From the NCBI RefSeq assembly GCF_024054175.1, contig NZ_JAMXLA010000001.1, forward strand, positions 741,341-805,340: a DNA stretch of 64,000 nt. Direction: 5' to 3'. Each line of letters starts with the position of its first letter. Position 1 is the stretch's first letter. The notes below the pieces were generated by a model. That model saw only the letters and a list, made by a program, of their open reading frames with translations. It did no database searches and was not told the origin of the DNA. Source of the stretch: Flavobacterium sp. NRK1 (lineage in GTDB: Bacteria > Bacteroidota > Bacteroidia > Flavobacteriales > Flavobacteriaceae). A program made the translations under genes and the position numbers. This document shows, one piece after another, positions 60,917 to 64,000 of this stretch.

Positions 60917-61126
60917 TTAATTACAGCCGCAGCCACCACCTGTTTTACCACCATTAGCTCCCGCAGCAGCCTCACGATATACCTGAAAATTTGTTTCAAA
61001 ACGCTCTGTGCTTCTTGCAGAAAGTTTCATGTCAGGATCGTTTATTTTTTCCTTCTCATATTCTTTGACCGAACTACAGGACAATAAGGTAAGGAACAGT
61101 CCTGCTGCTACTATTATATTTTTCAT
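60917..61126 (-). CDS. DUF4266-type small lipoprotein with Gly/Cys-rich C-terminus
   Basis: The 69-residue protein has a lipoprotein signal (lipobox LLSC, Cys17), a charged middle ('DPDMKLSARSTERFETNF') and an unusual end 'GANGGKTGGGCGCN' with two closely spaced Cys. This fits DUF4266, a family that I recall as a neighbour of DUF3570 and ApbE genes. Its ATG shares one base with the apbE stop (TAATG), so translation is coupled. The Cys pair could be a redox or metal site, possibly a substrate of the thioredoxin encoded upstream. That is inference. Confidence 0.8.
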   Translation of the reverse strand: MKNIIVAAGLFLTLLSCSSVKEYEKEKINDPDMKLSARSTERFETNFQVYREAAAGANGGKTGGGCGCN

Positions 61127-62109
61127 TATTCGTATTGTTTAATATCTATATTCTTAGAGGTGTGCACACCGCCTTTATCATCTACAATAATGCAGCCTAT
61201 GCCTTTTAACTGGTCTATCATATTAAGACCTGCTTCTATACCCATTACAAAAACACCCGTAGCCAGGGCATCGGCAATTTCGGTACGTTTGGCAAATACC
61301 GAAACGCTAATAACCCCCTGTGCAGGATACCCCGTACGCGGATCTATAATATGCGAATAGCGCTTGCCATTAAAAGTAACAAACTTTTCATAACTGCCAG
61401 ATGTTTCAACAGCACTGTCTTCAAGCGGAAACGTGGCAAATACCTTATTTTTATTCATCGGGTTTACAATAGCCACCGTCCACGGATTGCCATCTGGTTG
61501 TTTACCCCATGCATTAATATCTCCCGAAACATTCACAATACCCGAAACGCAGCCTTTTGCAAGCAGCATATCTTTAATTCTGTCTGCAATATAACCCTGA
61601 CCTATCCCGCCAAGGCCAAGCTTCATCCCTTCATCTTTAAGATAAATGGTTTTGGCAACGGTGTCAAGTATTATTTTTTTATAACCTATTCTTTCAACAG
61701 ATTTTTTTATAGCCTCCGGGGTTGGCATTTTTTTCATGCTCCCATCAAATTTCCATATCTTATCCATTGATGCATACGAAATATCAAAGGCTCCATCGGT
61801 AACCTGTGAAATCTTCATTGCACGTTCTACCAATGCAAAAAGCTCCTCATCCACTTTTACAGGCTTTATACCCGCATTTTTGTTTATGGCTGATATTTGT
61901 GTGGTCGGAATCCAGTCTGATATCAGATTCTCAACACGCCTTACCTCAGCAACAGCCATATCTATAAAAACACTTGCCGCAACAGTATCTTTGGCTACAA
62001 CAGTAACTTCAAAAGGACTGCCAAGCATCATGAGTTTCCTTTTATGGACAATTTGTCCAAAACCGGAAAGGCATGAAAATAGTACGGCAAGAAAAACAAA
62101 CTTCTTCAT
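61126..62109 (-). CDS. apbE: FAD:protein FMN transferase
   Basis: ApbE moves FMN from FAD onto Ser/Thr of extracytoplasmic target proteins. The 327-residue protein has a signal peptide (cut near GFG-QI) and the family motifs 'KLMMLGSPFEVTVVAKD', 'DISYASMDKIWKFDG', 'LGLGGIGQGYIADRI' and 'RYSHIIDPRTGYP' with the conserved catalytic and metal residues downstream ('RTEIADALATGVFVMG'). Its start codon shares a base with the thioredoxin stop (TAATG). No FMN-bind or Rnf/Nqr gene is in the window, so the target must be a neighbour or lie elsewhere. Confidence 0.95.
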   Translation of the reverse strand: MKKFVFLAVLFSCLSGFGQIVHKRKLMMLGSPFEVTVVAKDTVAASVFIDMAVAEVRRVENLISDWIPTTQISAINKNAGIKPVKVDEELFALVERAMKISQVTDGAFDISYASMDKIWKFDGSMKKMPTPEAIKKSVERIGYKKIILDTVAKTIYLKDEGMKLGLGGIGQGYIADRIKDMLLAKGCVSGIVNVSGDINAWGKQPDGNPWTVAIVNPMNKNKVFATFPLEDSAVETSGSYEKFVTFNGKRYSHIIDPRTGYPAQGVISVSVFAKRTEIADALATGVFVMGIEAGLNMIDQLKGIGCIIVDDKGGVHTSKNIDIKQYE

Positions 62110-62555
62110 TATTTACCCTCTAACGAATGTAACAAAGCTATATATTCTGATGGTTTAATATTTTTAAATCCTGTTTTTCCGGTTACCTTGGCATTTTTAT
62201 CCATTACAACAACCAAAGGAAAAAAACCTTCTTTATTGTATTTTTCAGCCAATCCTTTGTTTTCATCCTGCTTATTTTGAGGAAGTGCATTTCCTTTTTT
62301 CTTAGGAAAATCAGCCCTAACTAATATCCATTTTTTTTGAGCTTCAGCTTTAAATTCCTCCGATTGCCAGATGTTTTTATCCAGTTTAATACATGGAGCA
62401 CACCAATCTGAGCCGGAAAACACTAAAATTATATTCTTATTTTCTTTTTGCGCCAAAACTTTTGCCTCCTCAAAAGATTTCCATTCCTGTGAATATGAAA
62501 GCATTGAAACTAACAAGGCAAACATTAAAAATATCCTTTTCATATCTATATTCAT
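62109..62555 (-). CDS. Periplasmic thioredoxin-family protein
   Basis: The 148-residue protein has a signal peptide (cut near SYS-QE) and one thioredoxin domain with the active site 'SGSDWCAPCIKLDKNIW' (CAPC). It also has 'VLVRADFPKKKGNALP' and 'GFFPLVVVMDKNAKVTGKTG', the cis-Pro region. CAPC differs from the CGPC of classical thioredoxin and is common in periplasmic disulfide proteins of this phylum. It is the first gene of the cluster, which points to a thiol-redox step in maturing its partners. The start could be four codons further in. Confidence 0.88.
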   Translation of the reverse strand: MNIDMKRIFLMFALLVSMLSYSQEWKSFEEAKVLAQKENKNIILVFSGSDWCAPCIKLDKNIWQSEEFKAEAQKKWILVRADFPKKKGNALPQNKQDENKGLAEKYNKEGFFPLVVVMDKNAKVTGKTGFKNIKPSEYIALLHSLEGK

Positions 62556-62726
62556 TTATAAAAACAACTAATAAATAACGGCAGATTATAGCTAATAATA
62601 ATGTTAATATTAAATCTTAAGCAAATCTTAAGAATTATATCAAAAGTAAGAAAAGTACGTTTACAAAAACTTAAAAGAATATTTTTATCGTCAAATTACA
62701 TTATAAATAAGTTGTTTAAAAATTAT

Positions 62727-62734
62727 TACTTTTG
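62727..62734 (+). promoter_or_regulatory. -7 element of the queuosine transporter gene
   Basis: TACTTTTG fits TAnnTTTG and ends 17 bases before the ATG. No -33 TTTG at the right distance. The rest of 62556-62726 is AT-rich with no gene. Confidence 0.4.
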
Positions 62735-62751
62735 AAGATTACCTAAAACTT

Positions 62752-63429
62752 ATGTTTCAAACCCGAAAAGACACTGTATATGTAATTCTGGCAGGAATTT
62801 TTATTACCAATGCCGTTGTTGCCGAACTTATTGGAGGTAAACTTATACATATAGGACCCTATGTAATGAGCGTGGGTATTTTACCCTGGCCAATCGTATT
62901 TATCACTACCGATCTCATAAATGAATATTTTGGCGAAAAAGGGGTACGGAGATTATCTCTTATAACCGCCTGTCTTATTGCCTATTGTTTTGTGTTGCTG
63001 TTTTTAGCAATGCAAATACCAGCTGTTAAGGGCATGGGAACCTCCGATGCTCAATTTAATGGTGTTTTTGGGCAAAGCCTCTGGATAATTGTAGGGAGCA
63101 TAACTGCTTTTATGGTATCGCAGCTTATAGATGGTACTCTTTTTCATTTTGTAAAGAAAAAAACAGGGAATAAAATGATATGGCTGCGCAGTACCGGCTC
63201 AACAGTTATTTCTCAGTTTTTTGACAGTTTTATAGTTTTAGGAATTGCCTTTTACGCTACCGGAATTATGGATACCGAAACTTATATAACATCAGGACTA
63301 ACAGGTTATACTGTAAAGCTGGTCCAGGCAATAGTACTTACACCTCTTATTTATCTTGGACATTCACTTATTGAAAAGTACATTCATAACGATAAAAACA
63401 AAAAGTATGAGCAGCAAAACACGTTGTAA
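62752..63429 (+). CDS. Queuosine precursor transporter (YhhQ family)
   Basis: The 225-residue membrane protein has six predicted helices and the YhhQ/DUF165 pattern: 'VVAELIGGKLIHIGPYVMSV', 'LPWPIVFITTDLINEYFGEK' and 'RSTGSTVISQFFDSFIVLGI'. Members import queuine-pathway precursors such as preQ0 or preQ1 for tRNA modification. Its end overlaps the next gene's start by 23 bases, so the two are likely translated from one message. Substrate is inferred from the family. Confidence 0.92.
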   Translation: MFQTRKDTVYVILAGIFITNAVVAELIGGKLIHIGPYVMSVGILPWPIVFITTDLINEYFGEKGVRRLSLITACLIAYCFVLLFLAMQIPAVKGMGTSDAQFNGVFGQSLWIIVGSITAFMVSQLIDGTLFHFVKKKTGNKMIWLRSTGSTVISQFFDSFIVLGIAFYATGIMDTETYITSGLTGYTVKLVQAIVLTPLIYLGHSLIEKYIHNDKNKKYEQQNTL

Positions 63430-63967
63430 ATGGTGCGTTGGCGACACACTTTATGAAGATTACCATGATAATGAATGGGGAAAGCCTGTATATGATGATG
63501 CTAAACTGTTTGAATTTCTTGTATTGGAAACCTTTCAGGCTGGACTGAGCTGGATTACCATACTGCGTAAACGTGAAAACTTCCGTAAAGCATTTGATGA
63601 TTTTGATTACACGAAAATTGCTTTATATGATGAGTCAAAAATTGAAGAATTACTACAGGACACAGGAATTATACGCAATCGCCTAAAAGTACTGGCAGCA
63701 GTGAGCAACGCACAGGCTTTTATGAAGATACAGGATGAGTTTGGCAGTTTTTCAAACTACTACTGGGCTTTTAGCGACAATAAAACCTTTGACAATAAAT
63801 TTGAACTACAGAGCGAAGTTCCGGCAACCGCTCCCCTGTCTGACAAAATAAGTAAGGACATGAAAAAACGAGGGTTTAAATTTGTTGGCTCTACCGTAAT
63901 TTATGCCAATATGCAGGCTACCGGCATGGTAAACGATCACATTATGAGTTGTGATTTTAGAAAATAG
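63407..63967 (+). CDS. tag: DNA-3-methyladenine glycosylase I
   Basis: Tag removes 3-methyladenine from alkylated DNA. From ATG 63407 the protein has 186 residues and begins 'MSSKTRCKWCVGDTLYEDYH', then 'LVLETFQAGLSWITILRKRE', the family core. Zinc ligands correspond to Cys7 and His20 near the start and His178 and Cys182 at the end ('MVNDHIMSCDFRK'), with the same four-residue spacing as in E. coli Tag. The open frame reaches back to 63356, but the chosen start gives the family N-terminus. It overlaps the transporter gene by 23 bases. Confidence 0.95.
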   Translation: MSSKTRCKWCVGDTLYEDYHDNEWGKPVYDDAKLFEFLVLETFQAGLSWITILRKRENFRKAFDDFDYTKIALYDESKIEELLQDTGIIRNRLKVLAAVSNAQAFMKIQDEFGSFSNYYWAFSDNKTFDNKFELQSEVPATAPLSDKISKDMKKRGFKFVGSTVIYANMQATGMVNDHIMSCDFRK

Positions 63968-64000
63968 TATTAAGTACAGAGAACTTAATAAAACACAAAA

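Overview
The window looks like a chromosomal segment of a member of the Bacteroidota, most likely a Flavobacterium-like flavobacterium. The evidence is AT-rich DNA, promoter -7 elements of the form TAnnTTTG, a SusC/SusD pair, type IX secretion (T9SS) C-terminal domains of types A and B, a PorP/SprF protein, mevalonate-pathway genes and DUF6089. No tRNA, rRNA, CRISPR array, insertion sequence or prophage was seen.

Layout. 1-1.7 kb: a partial SGNH/GDSL lipoprotein and an OmpP1/FadL porin. 2-14.8 kb: housekeeping genes, namely an AsmA-like protein, a methyltransferase, an alpha/beta hydrolase, pdxJ, a CBS protein, nadK, DUF6089, uppS, bamA, two OmpH/Skp chaperones, murI and a gamma-carbonic-anhydrase-like protein. 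14.8-21.5 kb: a giant DUF11-repeat adhesin with its PorP/SprF partner. The adhesin 3' end is damaged: its type B sorting domain is truncated and out of frame, the last ~0.9 kb is clearly GC-richer than the rest, and a second, AT-rich, decayed sorting-domain relic lies between it and porP. 21.7-36 kb: a NifU-like protein, a large AsmA protein, an M3 peptidase, a mevalonate/prenyltransferase operon ending in a pseudouridine synthase, TspO, a BaiN-like flavoprotein and a GDPD. 36.1-55.5 kb: a complete starch/maltodextrin utilisation locus. 55.5-59.5 kb: two unknown small proteins, then rplM-rpsI-rpsB-tsf. 59.5-62.6 kb: a four-gene extracytoplasmic redox cluster (thioredoxin, ApbE flavin transferase, DUF4266, DUF3570). 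62.7-64 kb: a queuosine precursor transporter and 3-methyladenine glycosylase I.

How the parts work together. In the starch locus a divergent LacI regulator and two operator-like palindromes face susC-susD-susE and a secreted amylase. The opposite strand carries an inner-membrane sugar transporter, a GH65 phosphorylase and beta-phosphoglucomutase, then two more GH13 enzymes and a secreted SusF-like binding protein. This fits surface binding and cleavage of starch, TonB-dependent uptake, periplasmic trimming, import of maltose, phosphorolysis to glucose 1-phosphate and conversion to glucose 6-phosphate. BamA and the two OmpH/Skp proteins form an outer-membrane assembly unit.

The two places most worth attention are the rearranged adhesin 3' end and the thioredoxin-ApbE-DUF4266-DUF3570 cluster, whose flavinylation target and redox role are not evident. 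All calls were made by reading the sequence, without database searches.
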